Source of the DNA: Chitinophaga sp. YR627
GTDB taxonomy: Bacteria; Bacteroidota; Bacteroidia; Chitinophagales; Chitinophagaceae
NCBI RefSeq assembly: GCF_900114995.1
Contig: NZ_FOUX01000005.1
Span: 930,001 to 994,000 of the forward strand
Direction: 5' to 3'
Length of the DNA stretch: 64,000 nt
Shown here piece after piece: positions 7,392 through 16,396 of this stretch. Within the stretch, counting starts at the first letter, position 1; every line of letters begins with the position of its first letter. A program made the position numbers and the translations under genes. Below the pieces are notes generated by a model. The model saw only the letters and a list, made by a program, of their open reading frames with translations, had not been told where the DNA came from and ran no database searches.

Positions 7392-9755
7392 ATGGCAACA
7401 CTCACCAACGAACAATTACACGACATACAGGCTTACTGGGAAGCATCTAACTATCTCGCAGCAGCACAGATTTATCTGCAGGATAATCCGCTGCTGAAAG
7501 ACCCATTGCTGACCGATCATATCAAACCGAGACTCCTGGGTCATTGGGGCACTTCCCCGGGCCTGAATTTCATTTATGTGCATCTTAACAGGTTGATAAG
7601 ATCAAGCGATGCCGATATCCTGTTCATCTGTGGTCCCGGTCATGGCGCACCTGCCGTTCTTGCACAGACCTGGCTGGAAGGTACGTATACCGAGACCTAT
7701 CCTGACATTACACAGGATGAAAAAGGTATGCGACAGTTCTTCCGGCAGTTCTCCACACCCGGAGGTATTCCCAGTCATGTGAGTGCACATACGCCCGGCT
7801 CTATTCACGAAGGCGGCGAATTGGGTTATTCACTGGCACATGCAGCAGGCGCTGTAATGGATAATCCTCATCTTATTGCTGCCTGCGTGGTCGGCGATGG
7901 AGAAGCAGAAACCGGTCCGCTGGCAGGTAGCTGGAAATTAAACTGCTTCCTCAACCCTGCACGCGACGGCGCTGTATTGCCGATACTACATCTCAATGGC
8001 TATAAAATATCTGGTCCTACAGTAATGGGCCGTATGCCAGATGATGCACTGGCTACCCTGTTTAACGGATACGGCTATTCACCGCTATTTGTACGCGCAG
8101 CGGATACGATCAGCACACATCAGGAAATGGCGATGGCACTCGATACGGCTTATGAACAGATCAGAGAAATACAACTATATGCCAGGGAAGGAAAGAAAAC
8201 AGATGAGCGTACTTTGTGGCCACTCATTATACTACGTTCGCCTAAAGGCTGGACGGGGCCTGTCATGTGGAAAGGTAAACCCGTAGAAGGCACTTTCCGT
8301 TCCCACCAGGTACCATTACCCGACGTCCGGGAAGATCAGGACCAGCTGGCACTGCTGGAACAATGGCTCCGCAGTTATACACCGGCAAAACACTTTACAG
8401 AAAATGGTGCACCACTGGCGGCACTCACTGCACTCGCGCCTGCCGGTGATAAACGAATGAGCGCAACACCCTATGCCAATGGTGGTAAAGATATTCAGGC
8501 ACTGGTAATGCCGGACTTCAAAAACTATGCGGTTGCCGTCGATACACCTGGTGTTACGATCGCCGAGAGCACACGTGAACTCGGAAAGATGCTACGCGAT
8601 ATTTTCGAATTGAATGAACGACAACAGAACTTTCGCCTGTTCTGTCCTGATGAAACAACGTCCAATAGACTGAACGCTGTTTTTGAAGTCACCAAACGCT
8701 GCTTCATGGAGCACCTGATTGACATAGACGATCATTTATCACCTGACGGCAGGGTGATGGAAGTGCTGAGCGAACATCTCTGTCAGGGCTGGCTGGAAGG
8801 GTATCTGCTGACCGGCAGACATGGCGTTTTTCCCTGCTATGAAGCCTTTATTACCATTATCGATTCTATGTTCAACCAGCATGCAAAATGGTTAAAAACA
8901 TGCAGGGAAATTCCATGGAGAAAGGACCTGCCTTCCCTGAATTACCTGCTTACTTCTCATAGCTGGCGACAGGATCACAATGGATATAGTCACCAGGGAC
9001 CAGGTTTTATTGATACCGTTGCCAATAAGAAAAGTAACGTGATCCGCATTTATCTGCCGCCTGACGCAAACTGTCTGCTCTCTGTCATGGATCACTGTCT
9101 GAAAAGCAGAAACTATGTTAACCTCGTGGTAGCCGGTAAACAACCAGCCTTACAATGGCTCAGTGTGGATGATGCTGCCAGACATTGTGCACAGGGTGCT
9201 TCTGTGTGGGAATGGGCCAGTAACGACAATGGTCAGCAACCTGATGTGGTGCTCGCCTGTGCAGGAGATGTGCCTACACTTGAAATTATTGCAGCAGCAT
9301 GGTTACTTAGGAAGCATTTACCCGACTTAAAAGTAAGGGTCGTGAATGTAGTGGATCTGATGTCGCTTTCTCCGAAAGATTACCATCCACATGGATTGGA
9401 ATCGACATTATTTACGTCACTTTTTACGGATGATGTGCCTGTTGTATTCGCCTTTCATGGTTATGTAAGAATTGTACATGATCTGGTACATGGACGTCCG
9501 CATCCGGCAAGATTCCACCTCAGGGGATTCATGGAAGAGGGAACTACCACTACCCCGTTTGATATGGTTGTACTCAATAAAATGAGCAGATTCCATCTGG
9601 CCATTGCGGCGATCCAGCGTACAGAAAGGCCGCTGGAAAAAGCGGAAGAAGTGATCGGATATTTTGAAGATAAACTGAGTATGCATAACATCTACATCAG
9701 GGAGTGCCTTGAAGATATGCCTGATATCAGTAACTGGAAATGGAGTGATGAATGA
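7392..9755 (+). CDS. Phosphoketolase (xylulose-5-phosphate/fructose-6-phosphate)
   Basis: The product has 787 residues, the standard size. The ATG at 7392 gives MATLTNEQLHDIQAYWEASNYLAAAQIYL, the conserved family start; the longer frame overlaps ackA and is unlikely. Thiamine-diphosphate and substrate motifs are clear: LGHWGTSPGLNFIYVHLNR, ICGPGHGAPA, STPGGIPSHVSAHTPGSIHE, GDGEAETGPLAGSWK and TSHSWRQDHNGYSHQGPG. It cleaves xylulose 5-phosphate, and possibly fructose 6-phosphate, into acetyl phosphate and a shorter sugar phosphate. Acetyl phosphate then feeds the AckA encoded upstream. Substrate preference cannot be read directly. Confidence 0.96.
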   Translation: MATLTNEQLHDIQAYWEASNYLAAAQIYLQDNPLLKDPLLTDHIKPRLLGHWGTSPGLNFIYVHLNRLIRSSDADILFICGPGHGAPAVLAQTWLEGTYTETYPDITQDEKGMRQFFRQFSTPGGIPSHVSAHTPGSIHEGGELGYSLAHAAGAVMDNPHLIAACVVGDGEAETGPLAGSWKLNCFLNPARDGAVLPILHLNGYKISGPTVMGRMPDDALATLFNGYGYSPLFVRAADTISTHQEMAMALDTAYEQIREIQLYAREGKKTDERTLWPLIILRSPKGWTGPVMWKGKPVEGTFRSHQVPLPDVREDQDQLALLEQWLRSYTPAKHFTENGAPLAALTALAPAGDKRMSATPYANGGKDIQALVMPDFKNYAVAVDTPGVTIAESTRELGKMLRDIFELNERQQNFRLFCPDETTSNRLNAVFEVTKRCFMEHLIDIDDHLSPDGRVMEVLSEHLCQGWLEGYLLTGRHGVFPCYEAFITIIDSMFNQHAKWLKTCREIPWRKDLPSLNYLLTSHSWRQDHNGYSHQGPGFIDTVANKKSNVIRIYLPPDANCLLSVMDHCLKSRNYVNLVVAGKQPALQWLSVDDAARHCAQGASVWEWASNDNGQQPDVVLACAGDVPTLEIIAAAWLLRKHLPDLKVRVVNVVDLMSLSPKDYHPHGLESTLFTSLFTDDVPVVFAFHGYVRIVHDLVHGRPHPARFHLRGFMEEGTTTTPFDMVVLNKMSRFHLAIAAIQRTERPLEKAEEVIGYFEDKLSMHNIYIRECLEDMPDISNWKWSDE

Positions 9756-9778
9756 AGTGGACTGTACTAAAAAAAATA

Positions 9779-9804
9779 ACACCGGAATAGGACTATTCCG
9801 GTGT
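9779..9804 (-). terminator. Intrinsic terminator, minus strand (repeat unit 1)
   Basis: A 12-bp stem ACACCGGAATAG/CTATTCCGGTGT with a 2-base loop. On the minus strand it is followed by TTATTTTTTTT, a classic T run. On the plus strand it lies just after the phosphoketolase gene and may also stop that transcript. Confidence 0.8.
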
Positions 9805-9810
9805 GCTGCT

Positions 9811-9829
9811 TAAACCTACAACTGTTACA
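9811..9829. repeat. 19-base direct repeat, copy 1
   Basis: TAAACCTACAACTGTTACA, identical to the copy at 10009-10027, 198 bases away. Both copies adjoin a terminator hairpin containing ACACCGG. Similarity continues weakly beyond 19 bases (TTATCTGTAATCA against CTGTTAGTAACA). Confidence 0.85.
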
Positions 9830-9978
9830 TTATCTGTAATCAAATATTTTTACTGCAACAAAAGTACGGGAGCATTTTTGCACCGCTGCTGTACGAAGTC
9901 TGGAATTTATTGGACAAATCACGGTTTTTTCTTTTTGGGGTGTTTTTCAGAGGTATTATGAGGCTTTTTTAAATAAAA

Positions 9979-10003
9979 ACACCGGCCTAAGATTAGGCCG
10001 GCG
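9979..10003 (-). terminator. Intrinsic terminator, minus strand (repeat unit 2)
   Basis: The stem CCGGCCTAA/TTAGGCCGG is followed on the minus strand by TGTTTTTATTT. It is the first terminator downstream of marR and resembles the hairpin of repeat unit 1 in sequence and position. Confidence 0.8.
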
Positions 10004-10008
10004 GCTTA

Positions 10009-10027
10009 TAAACCTACAACTGTTACA
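10009..10027. repeat. 19-base direct repeat, copy 2
   Basis: Second exact copy of TAAACCTACAACTGTTACA. In this copy TGTTAC…GTAACA forms a small inverted repeat. Confidence 0.85.
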
Positions 10028-10054
10028 CTGTTAGTAACAAAGCGTTTATGAATA

Positions 10055-10091
10055 TTGTCCAAAACAGTTAAACATTTAACTATTAGGACAA
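10055..10091 (-). promoter_or_regulatory. Extended palindrome downstream of marR, likely MarR operator
   Basis: The core AGTTAAACATTTAACTA (10067-10083) nearly matches the palindrome in the marR promoter (10568-10585). It is enclosed by an outer dyad TTGTCC (10055) … GGACAA (10086). On the minus strand TTGTCC followed at about 21 bases by CTGTTTTG loosely resembles a -33/-7 pair, so the core would lie between promoter elements. Binding by the MarR protein is inference. Confidence 0.5.
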
Positions 10092-10098
10092 AAAAAAG

Positions 10099-10548
10099 CT
10101 ATTCTACTTCAAGATTTCCTTTGATCACCTGCAAAGACCTGGTGACGTTTTTCAGGTAATCAACTGACAGTCCCTTGCTGGCTTTCTCATGCAATTCCTC
10201 TACTATTGGAGCCAGCAGATCAGTGATCTTACGGCCTGCTTCTGTCAGATGAATGATCTTATTCCTTCTGTCTCCCGGATCTTCTACCCTGCGCACTAAT
10301 CCTCTTTTGGAAAGGTTATCCAGCAGATAGGTAATACTTGTTTTGTCTTTATTCAGCAGATTGGCAATTTCCTGCTGATTGATCTCTCCTTTTTCCGACA
10401 GTGTATTGATCACCTGCAACATTTCAAAGGTCAGATCGATGTTTTGTTCCCGGAGTCTGCGCTGTACAAAATGGCGCATAGCATCCCTGAGATTCGATAC
10501 AACTTCGCCCAGTGCCTTGATATGAATGATATTGTCGGATGATTTCAC
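10099..10548 (-). CDS. MarR-family transcriptional regulator
   Basis: The product has 149 residues, typical for MarR. The start codon is GTG at 10548; no in-frame ATG lies nearby. The winged-helix core is readable: LQVINTLSEKGEINQQEIANLLNKDKTSITYLLDNLSKRGLVRRVEDPGDRRNKIIHLTEAGRK, with the wing motif DPGDRRNK. It binds DNA as a dimer and is usually an autorepressor released by a small ligand. A palindrome overlaps its own promoter, and a second near-identical one lies just past its stop codon. A TATTTTAG close to the -7 consensus sits immediately before the GTG, so the mRNA may be nearly leaderless. The ligand is unknown. Confidence 0.9.
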   Translation of the reverse strand: MKSSDNIIHIKALGEVVSNLRDAMRHFVQRRLREQNIDLTFEMLQVINTLSEKGEINQQEIANLLNKDKTSITYLLDNLSKRGLVRRVEDPGDRRNKIIHLTEAGRKITDLLAPIVEELHEKASKGLSVDYLKNVTRSLQVIKGNLEVE

Positions 10549-10567
10549 TATGCTAAAATAAGGATAT

Positions 10568-10585
10568 TAGTTAAACATACAACTA
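10568..10585 (-). promoter_or_regulatory. Palindromic operator in marR promoter
   Basis: TAGTTAAACATACAACTA has a dyad (TAGTT…AACTA). On the minus strand its TTG is a plausible -33 box, with TATTTTAG about 19 bases downstream as the -7 element. An operator here would give autoregulation, the usual MarR behaviour. Confidence 0.6.
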
Positions 10586-10646
10586 TTTTTCAGTCCTTTA
10601 ATCTGGGATATAATGGGTTATAACAGGGAAAACTCTGTTAAATGCT

Positions 10647-11642
10647 TTAGAAATACCGCGCGCAGCGTGTGTTATCCACTTTATTATTATGAGGAAATAA
10701 AATACCGATGGACAGCTCATGTGAGCCCCGTTGGTACCTGGACATGCCATTTGTTGTAAGATCATAAGAATACCCCAGGCGCATATTGTCGGACACAAAG
10801 ATCTCCGCCATTGCACTGATCGCGCTTCCCTTATACAGCTCATCCGGTAAAGCCGGCTTTCCCCAGAGGTTGAAACCCGCCCGGTATGAAGCACCGATCC
10901 ACAACCGTTCCTGTAACAGCATAAATACATTGAAGTCTATGTTCGTCGGTCCTTTCAGGTCCTCTTTGATCATCACTGAAGGCTTCAGCTTAACATCGTT
11001 AGACAGATACACCACCGTTCCGCCACTGAGATAAAAATGACGGGATTTACGTAAAGTGGAATACAAAGTACCATTCCCAAAATAGATCTTTCCGCCTGTA
11101 TACGCAGAAAAGAGGTCCATGACAGAAAAACCGATAAATGTTCTGTAAGTATTATAGTAAATACCAAATCGTGCATCCGGTGCCAGCGTACTTTGTTTAC
11201 CAAGGATCAGGGCAGGATCATCCGCATCTACATATTTCCGTGAACTACCATCCACCGCATACTGCGTAGCGCCGATACCCAGACCAAAACATAAACGGCG
11301 GTCATTCTCCAACGGAATACGATAGGCATAAAAGCCATACAACGATAATGACTCCTGTGGTCCCAGGCGGTCCCAGGTGATCTGTGCGCCAAGACCTACT
11401 CTCTTGCTATATACATCCGTCACACCGTCTAACGCAATCGCGCCCGTCTGCGGCGCTCCCTGAAAACCTGCCCATTGCTGACGATAAGCGCTGTGCAGAT
11501 ACAACTCCTCCCTATACCCTGCATAAGCAGGATTTACACTTAAGCCGTTAAACACATACTGACTGAACTGCACATCCTGCTGCGCCTGCATCGAGCAGGT
11601 TATCAGCATCAAAAAGATGAACAGTAAAAGGCCATTCTTCAT
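10647..11642 (-). CDS. PorP/SprF-family type IX secretion outer-membrane protein
   Basis: The product has 331 residues with signal peptide MKNGLLLFIFLMLITCSMQAQ. The mature N-terminus QDVQFSQYVFNGLSVNPAYAG is the family hallmark, followed by alternating beta strands of a membrane barrel. PorP/SprF proteins act with type IX secreted, CHU_C-tagged (type B) substrates and help anchor them at the cell surface. The giant CHU_C protein gene ends 4 bases before this one starts, so the pair is one operon and this is probably its dedicated partner. A second GTG-started frame on the same strand at 10598-10930 is a shadow. Confidence 0.93.
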   Translation of the reverse strand: MKNGLLLFIFLMLITCSMQAQQDVQFSQYVFNGLSVNPAYAGYREELYLHSAYRQQWAGFQGAPQTGAIALDGVTDVYSKRVGLGAQITWDRLGPQESLSLYGFYAYRIPLENDRRLCFGLGIGATQYAVDGSSRKYVDADDPALILGKQSTLAPDARFGIYYNTYRTFIGFSVMDLFSAYTGGKIYFGNGTLYSTLRKSRHFYLSGGTVVYLSNDVKLKPSVMIKEDLKGPTNIDFNVFMLLQERLWIGASYRAGFNLWGKPALPDELYKGSAISAMAEIFVSDNMRLGYSYDLTTNGMSRYQRGSHELSIGILFPHNNKVDNTRCARYF

Positions 11643-11646
11643 AACA

Positions 11647-14600
11647 CTATTTTTGGATCAGTTCTATGTATCCTTTATATACTTTTACGGTACGTGACAT
11701 GTTAATCTTCAGCACATAGTAATAGATGCCGGAAGAAAGCCCCACACCGCCCCAGTTATTGGAATAGTTGACCGCATGGTACACCACACTACCCCAGCGA
11801 TTAAATATCTCCAGCACAGAACCAGGATATTGCTCAATACCTCTCACTACGAAATAATCATTCTTACCATCTCCATTAGCTGTCACCACATTCGGAATAA
11901 ACAGATCGGGCGAGATTTCCAAAGGCTGGATAGCAGCTTCGTTATTACTGAGATCAGGATCTGTTTCACGACCGGAAACAGTAGCCGAATTCTCCAGCAT
12001 ACCACCATAGATAATACGTGTGGTAAATGATAATTGCATCGGCTTATTCACATAAAGCGTATCGATATTCCACACTACCTGATGCGTACGTGTGTTGAAG
12101 AAAGCACGTCCACCTGTTGTCGTCATGTCCGTGATCTCATCCAGCATATCTGAAATATCATCCGTCACTATTACCTGTGAAGCATGGTCCAGACCTTTAT
12201 TGTTAACCGTCAGCGTAAAGGTCACCGGATCACCTACAGTAGGCGCTTTCGCGATCGTTACACTCTTGATAATAGAAAGGTCGGCAGAAGTACTGTTGTT
12301 GTAGTCGATGTATTTCACACAATTCCCTTTACTGGAAGGATCAGTTACTGTCACCATGATCCTGCCTGTTCCCACTACACGAGATGACAACGTACTGAAG
12401 TCGCCTTTTCCATCGGTATGTGTTGTTGTGATACTCCCATCCGGATAGGTCACCAGGATATCCGCCCCTGACATAGCAGTACCGGTAATTCTCAATAAAC
12501 CGCCCTCCTGCTTTACAGGATCATTCACCAGAAACACCGGGAATAATTCTGTCAGCGGCATTCTCATTGTCGAGAAACACCCATTCTGGTCTGTTACGGT
12601 AACGGAATAATTGCCTGCCGGCAGATTCGTGATCTTATTACCTGTAGCACCTGTACTCCATGCCACACGGTAAGGCGGCGTACCGCCTGTCGCTGATAAC
12701 GTCAATGAACCTGAATTATCACCGTGACAGGTAATATCTTTTGGAAGAATGATCAATGCGATATCCAGTGGAGCAGGTACTTTTACTATCGATACAGCAG
12801 ATACACAGTTCTTTTCATTCATCACCTGCACACTGTAATCACCACCTCTCAGATTGGTGAATATATTCTCATCTACCCAGGCGCCACCATTCAGGCTATA
12901 TTTATAACCTGTGCCTGGCACTGGTATCGTAATACTGCCATCGCTGCTGCTGTTACAGGTAGCACTTTTTGTTGTTGTGGTAAATACCGGCATTGGTGGC
13001 ACATCTACTGTAAAGTCTCTCTGGTTACGGCAACCATTTGCTGTTGTTACCTCATAGGTAATGACCGCTGTACCTGGTCTGATACCATTGATATGTCCTG
13101 CGGTGCCTACCTCCAGCGTATTCACATCATTGCTGCTCCAAACGCCTCCGGGAGTCATACACTGCAGATCAGTTCCCTGACTGTCGATACATACCATGTT
13201 CTTACCGCTTATCGGCGCTACTACAGGAGGACCTTCCACAATAACCGGCGTCGTAACAGTATTAGCGCATTTGCCATTGTTAAAGCTATAAGTGACTGTA
13301 TAATTGCCTGGCAGACTTGCAGCCAGATCGATCACACCAGAATGGTTATCGATCGTTAATCCCGCACCTGCTGAGAATGTACCACCTGCTGTACCAGTAA
13401 CAGCAACATTGGCTGTACCTACTGTACAAAATACCGGCTTATTATATGTTATGCCCGCCTGTGGTAAAGGATTGACGATGACATTTCTGCTGATCGTATT
13501 CTCACAACCATAATTGTCTCTGATCGCATACAACACCTCAACCGTATCAGCAGCAATTCCTTTTAATAAACCACTGGTGTCTATCGTAGCGACAGATGAA
13601 TTACCGGTCGTCCAGATGCCACCGGCAACTGTATTCTGCAATAACAGCTGTTCTCCCTCACAAACTGCTGAAGCACCGCTGATAGCAGGTACTACCGGCA
13701 GTTCATGAATATTTACGCTGGTAGTAATTGTATTCGTACATTGTCCGTTGCTGAAAGTATAGGTGATCGTGTGTGTACCTGCTGTACTGTTTTCCAGATC
13801 AATTGTCCCTGTTACGGCATCGATCACCAGACCACTACCTCCGGCATAAGTGCCACCTGTGGTACCTGTCTGATTAACTGTCGCTGTTCCTGATTTACAG
13901 AGATCAGCCGCATAATTAATTACCGCTTCCGGTAGTTTATTTACGGTGATGGTATCTGTCATCCCTGACGCCGTACAGCCACGTGCATCTATCGCTGTAG
14001 CGATATACACAAAACTACTGCCTTCTAATCTGGGTGCAGCTGTTGTTTGTTGTAACTGATCATCTGCAATAGCACTACCTATCTGCGGAATAGCGGTCCA
14101 TTTAAAAATATACGGACCGGGCGTATTACTGGCGGTGGCAGATAAATTCAGTGTTGTACCAGGACAAACAGTTTTGCTGTCTGCCAAAGCGATCATATCG
14201 GGCAATGCATATACCTGCAGTGTTTTAATAGCCGTTGCATTGCAGCCCGTTGCATCAGTTACAGTATAGGTAATGTCAGTATATCCTGCACTCAAGGCCC
14301 TGATCTTACCATCTGTATCGACTGTTGCAGCAACAGCATTACTGGTCGTCCATACACCGGCCGGCGTACCATTTGAAATAGTAGCTGATGTTCCCTCACA
14401 GATGCCCGTTGTAGCAGGAATCATGGTACTGGCAGGCAATATACCAGCCATTGGAACGACCGCGATATCATCCAGTGCGAGATCGTTCCCGTTGATGCCG
14501 GTAGCATTATTTTGCAGGAAGATATCAGCGGTATTGGCAGGTGCAATAAAAGTAAATGTATACTCCGTCCAGCTGCTACTGTTGATTGCACCGGTGCTGA

Positions 14601-16098
14601 ATGTCACGACACTACTTCGGTCAGTGGCCACCATGCCTGCCAGTATATCCGGTTTCACAGGAGCGGCAGGATTGGTGTTGGCTGCCCAGAATCTCAGTTT
14701 ATAAGGTTGTCCGATCAATAAATTTGTCAGGCGTTTCCAGTAAAAATATTCCGGGTGAAAACCTCCTTTTACCAACATCATATTACCTGTGCCTGTGGTA
14801 TGATCTGTCAGCAGACCATTTTTATCAGCAGCCTGAATAGCATAATACCCATCACTGATATCGTTGCTATTGTGATAGTGATAAGAAGTACCGGTGAAAG
14901 GTGCCGCTACACCAAAATCTTCCGTCGATATCACACCACACGCCTGCGATATAGCCAGAGGATCCAGTAATGCCAGATGCGCAATCACATGTACAGTTTC
15001 TCCCGCTGAAACGTCGATTGTTGCGTTTGTCTGACCAGCTGTATTAGTGGAATTTGCCCCTGGATCATATATGGTGAATCCTACAAGGTTCCAGCCCGCA
15101 GGTACAACAGATGATAAGTTATAAGCACCTGCATTTACAGGTAATACAATGGCATTTCCTTTTGCAGTAATTCTTTCATCATCTATCCAGATCCCGTTTT
15201 CCGTGCGGGTGAAAAGTATACCACTACCAGCAGGAACATTGGTTGCACACCATACCTGTTGTGCTGCTGTTATACGATTAAACATCGTATAGCGTGTGAT
15301 ATCGGCAATCCAGTTACTACCATTCCAGCTATAACCATTTGCATAGATAGTACCATTATCACCAAAAGCAACATCTGTTGTACCAGGTGCACCCAGATCA
15401 AGTGTCGTACCTCCGGCAAAAGGAAGTGTGAATACCTTACCACTGCCGGCATTATAATAAACGATGTCTCCGGAAGAAGGCAATATGTCTAAGCGGCCGG
15501 CATTGGTACCTGGCCCTGCCAACATACTCCAGTCATCTGTATAAGGTGCTGATATTCCGTTATTCTTCCAGATGGTACCATCTGCTGCAACGATCGCAAT
15601 GCGACCATCACCATAACTGATATCAGTTGCTTTTATTCCTCCATGTGCAGCAGATGAATAAATAAGTTGTTGATTACTACCATCCATAAAGTATCCATCA
15701 CCGTTAGCATCGATACTGACAAACTGTCCGGGGCCTGCGCCGTCTAATGCGATACCGTTCCATGCGGTCAATATCCATTCGCTGCTGCCGGCCAGACGAT
15801 GATAGATCTGTGTATTGATCAATGCGACCCATAACTCTCCGTCCCCCAGACCGGTAGCAGTTATACCATGACTTGCGCCGATATCACTGATAGCGTCTGT
15901 GGCAAAGGGTTGATCATTCAGGTAATAATCGGGTATGGTAGTCGGACCTCCGTTTACAGAGAATTGAAAATCAGGAGACGAGGCTTCATTTAACGTGCTG
16001 AGATGTACGTAGATGTATCCGTTTTGTGCTGTGGCTGATGAGACAAAAGATAGTACGATCAGTAAGATTTTCAATAATCTAATGGCAATTCGGTTCAT
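11647..16098 (-). CDS. Giant type IX-secreted surface protein with Ig-like, SprB-repeat and DUF11-like domains and CHU_C tag
   Basis: The product has 1483 residues. I chose the ATG at 16098 because it gives a signal peptide (MNRIAIRLLKILLIVLSFVSSATAQ); the longer frame begins with GTG. The N-terminal ~400 residues look like a beta-propeller-type region, then a carbohydrate-binding-like beta domain (about 420-560). Repeated Ig/BIG2-like modules follow (ISGASAVCEGEQLLLQNTVAGG and relatives), then a SprB repeat (DITCHGDNSGSLTLSATGGTPPY), a DUF11-like domain (ADLSIIKSVTIAKAPTVGD) and a C-terminal gliding-motility/CHU_C tag (IFNRWGSVVYHAVNYSNNWGG … YYYVLKI). It should be exported by the type IX system and displayed. 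The ligand is unknown. It is co-transcribed with the PorP/SprF gene. Confidence 0.92.
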   Translation of the reverse strand: MNRIAIRLLKILLIVLSFVSSATAQNGYIYVHLSTLNEASSPDFQFSVNGGPTTIPDYYLNDQPFATDAISDIGASHGITATGLGDGELWVALINTQIYHRLAGSSEWILTAWNGIALDGAGPGQFVSIDANGDGYFMDGSNQQLIYSSAAHGGIKATDISYGDGRIAIVAADGTIWKNNGISAPYTDDWSMLAGPGTNAGRLDILPSSGDIVYYNAGSGKVFTLPFAGGTTLDLGAPGTTDVAFGDNGTIYANGYSWNGSNWIADITRYTMFNRITAAQQVWCATNVPAGSGILFTRTENGIWIDDERITAKGNAIVLPVNAGAYNLSSVVPAGWNLVGFTIYDPGANSTNTAGQTNATIDVSAGETVHVIAHLALLDPLAISQACGVISTEDFGVAAPFTGTSYHYHNSNDISDGYYAIQAADKNGLLTDHTTGTGNMMLVKGGFHPEYFYWKRLTNLLIGQPYKLRFWAANTNPAAPVKPDILAGMVATDRSSVVTFSTGAINSSSWTEYTFTFIAPANTADIFLQNNATGINGNDLALDDIAVVPMAGILPASTMIPATTGICEGTSATISNGTPAGVWTTSNAVAATVDTDGKIRALSAGYTDITYTVTDATGCNATAIKTLQVYALPDMIALADSKTVCPGTTLNLSATASNTPGPYIFKWTAIPQIGSAIADDQLQQTTAAPRLEGSSFVYIATAIDARGCTASGMTDTITVNKLPEAVINYAADLCKSGTATVNQTGTTGGTYAGGSGLVIDAVTGTIDLENSTAGTHTITYTFSNGQCTNTITTSVNIHELPVVPAISGASAVCEGEQLLLQNTVAGGIWTTGNSSVATIDTSGLLKGIAADTVEVLYAIRDNYGCENTISRNVIVNPLPQAGITYNKPVFCTVGTANVAVTGTAGGTFSAGAGLTIDNHSGVIDLAASLPGNYTVTYSFNNGKCANTVTTPVIVEGPPVVAPISGKNMVCIDSQGTDLQCMTPGGVWSSNDVNTLEVGTAGHINGIRPGTAVITYEVTTANGCRNQRDFTVDVPPMPVFTTTTKSATCNSSSDGSITIPVPGTGYKYSLNGGAWVDENIFTNLRGGDYSVQVMNEKNCVSAVSIVKVPAPLDIALIILPKDITCHGDNSGSLTLSATGGTPPYRVAWSTGATGNKITNLPAGNYSVTVTDQNGCFSTMRMPLTELFPVFLVNDPVKQEGGLLRITGTAMSGADILVTYPDGSITTTHTDGKGDFSTLSSRVVGTGRIMVTVTDPSSKGNCVKYIDYNNSTSADLSIIKSVTIAKAPTVGDPVTFTLTVNNKGLDHASQVIVTDDISDMLDEITDMTTTGGRAFFNTRTHQVVWNIDTLYVNKPMQLSFTTRIIYGGMLENSATVSGRETDPDLSNNEAAIQPLEISPDLFIPNVVTANGDGKNDYFVVRGIEQYPGSVLEIFNRWGSVVYHAVNYSNNWGGVGLSSGIYYYVLKINMSRTVKVYKGYIELIQK

Positions 16099-16112
16099 AG
16101 GTTCTTTGGGAA

Positions 16113-16128
16113 CTACAGGTAACTGTAG
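16113..16128. promoter_or_regulatory. Inverted repeat just upstream of giant surface-protein gene
   Basis: CTACAG-gtaa-CTGTAG is a perfect 6-bp-arm inverted repeat 14 bases before the start codon, so it lies in the leader or core promoter. It may be an operator or a translation-affecting hairpin. Confidence 0.35.
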
Positions 16129-16396
16129 GTGGTAATCCACTTATTATACATCAATCCGGTACGTAATTTAGATATATTTATGATATAAATATAATATGAA
16201 GGTAAAATAATATGCCTTCCATCGTTACGGTATACACGAAATCATTGACTTTTATTGTGTTCCGTTTTTGCAGTCAGTTGACAACCGGATTCAAAAAAAA
16301 TGTAAATTAAGGGACAGGCCTTATAAACGGACCGGCCTGAATATTGCACGCTAATTATAGGTCCTGATTTATGGACACAAACACTTTAAACATTCC

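Larger units (their letters stand above)
9756..10098. other. 343-base non-coding stretch with two minus-strand terminators and a duplicated motif
   Basis: I see no start-containing ORF here. The stretch holds two hairpin-plus-19-base repeat units and a palindrome resembling the marR promoter palindrome, all listed separately. Read on the minus strand, each repeat unit is a conserved segment followed by a stem-loop and a T run, as in a short terminated transcript. Confidence 0.6.

Noticed and set aside
9779..10027. Two small peptides sharing the C-terminal sequence VTVVGL on the minus strand
   Set aside because: The shared 19-base repeat does translate this way in one frame, but neither copy has an ATG/GTG start with an open frame before it; an RNA explanation fits better.
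12724..13359. 211-residue plus-strand ORF within the giant surface-protein gene
   Set aside because: It is antisense to the Ig-like repeats, with Tyr/Arg/Thr-biased composition and no family features.
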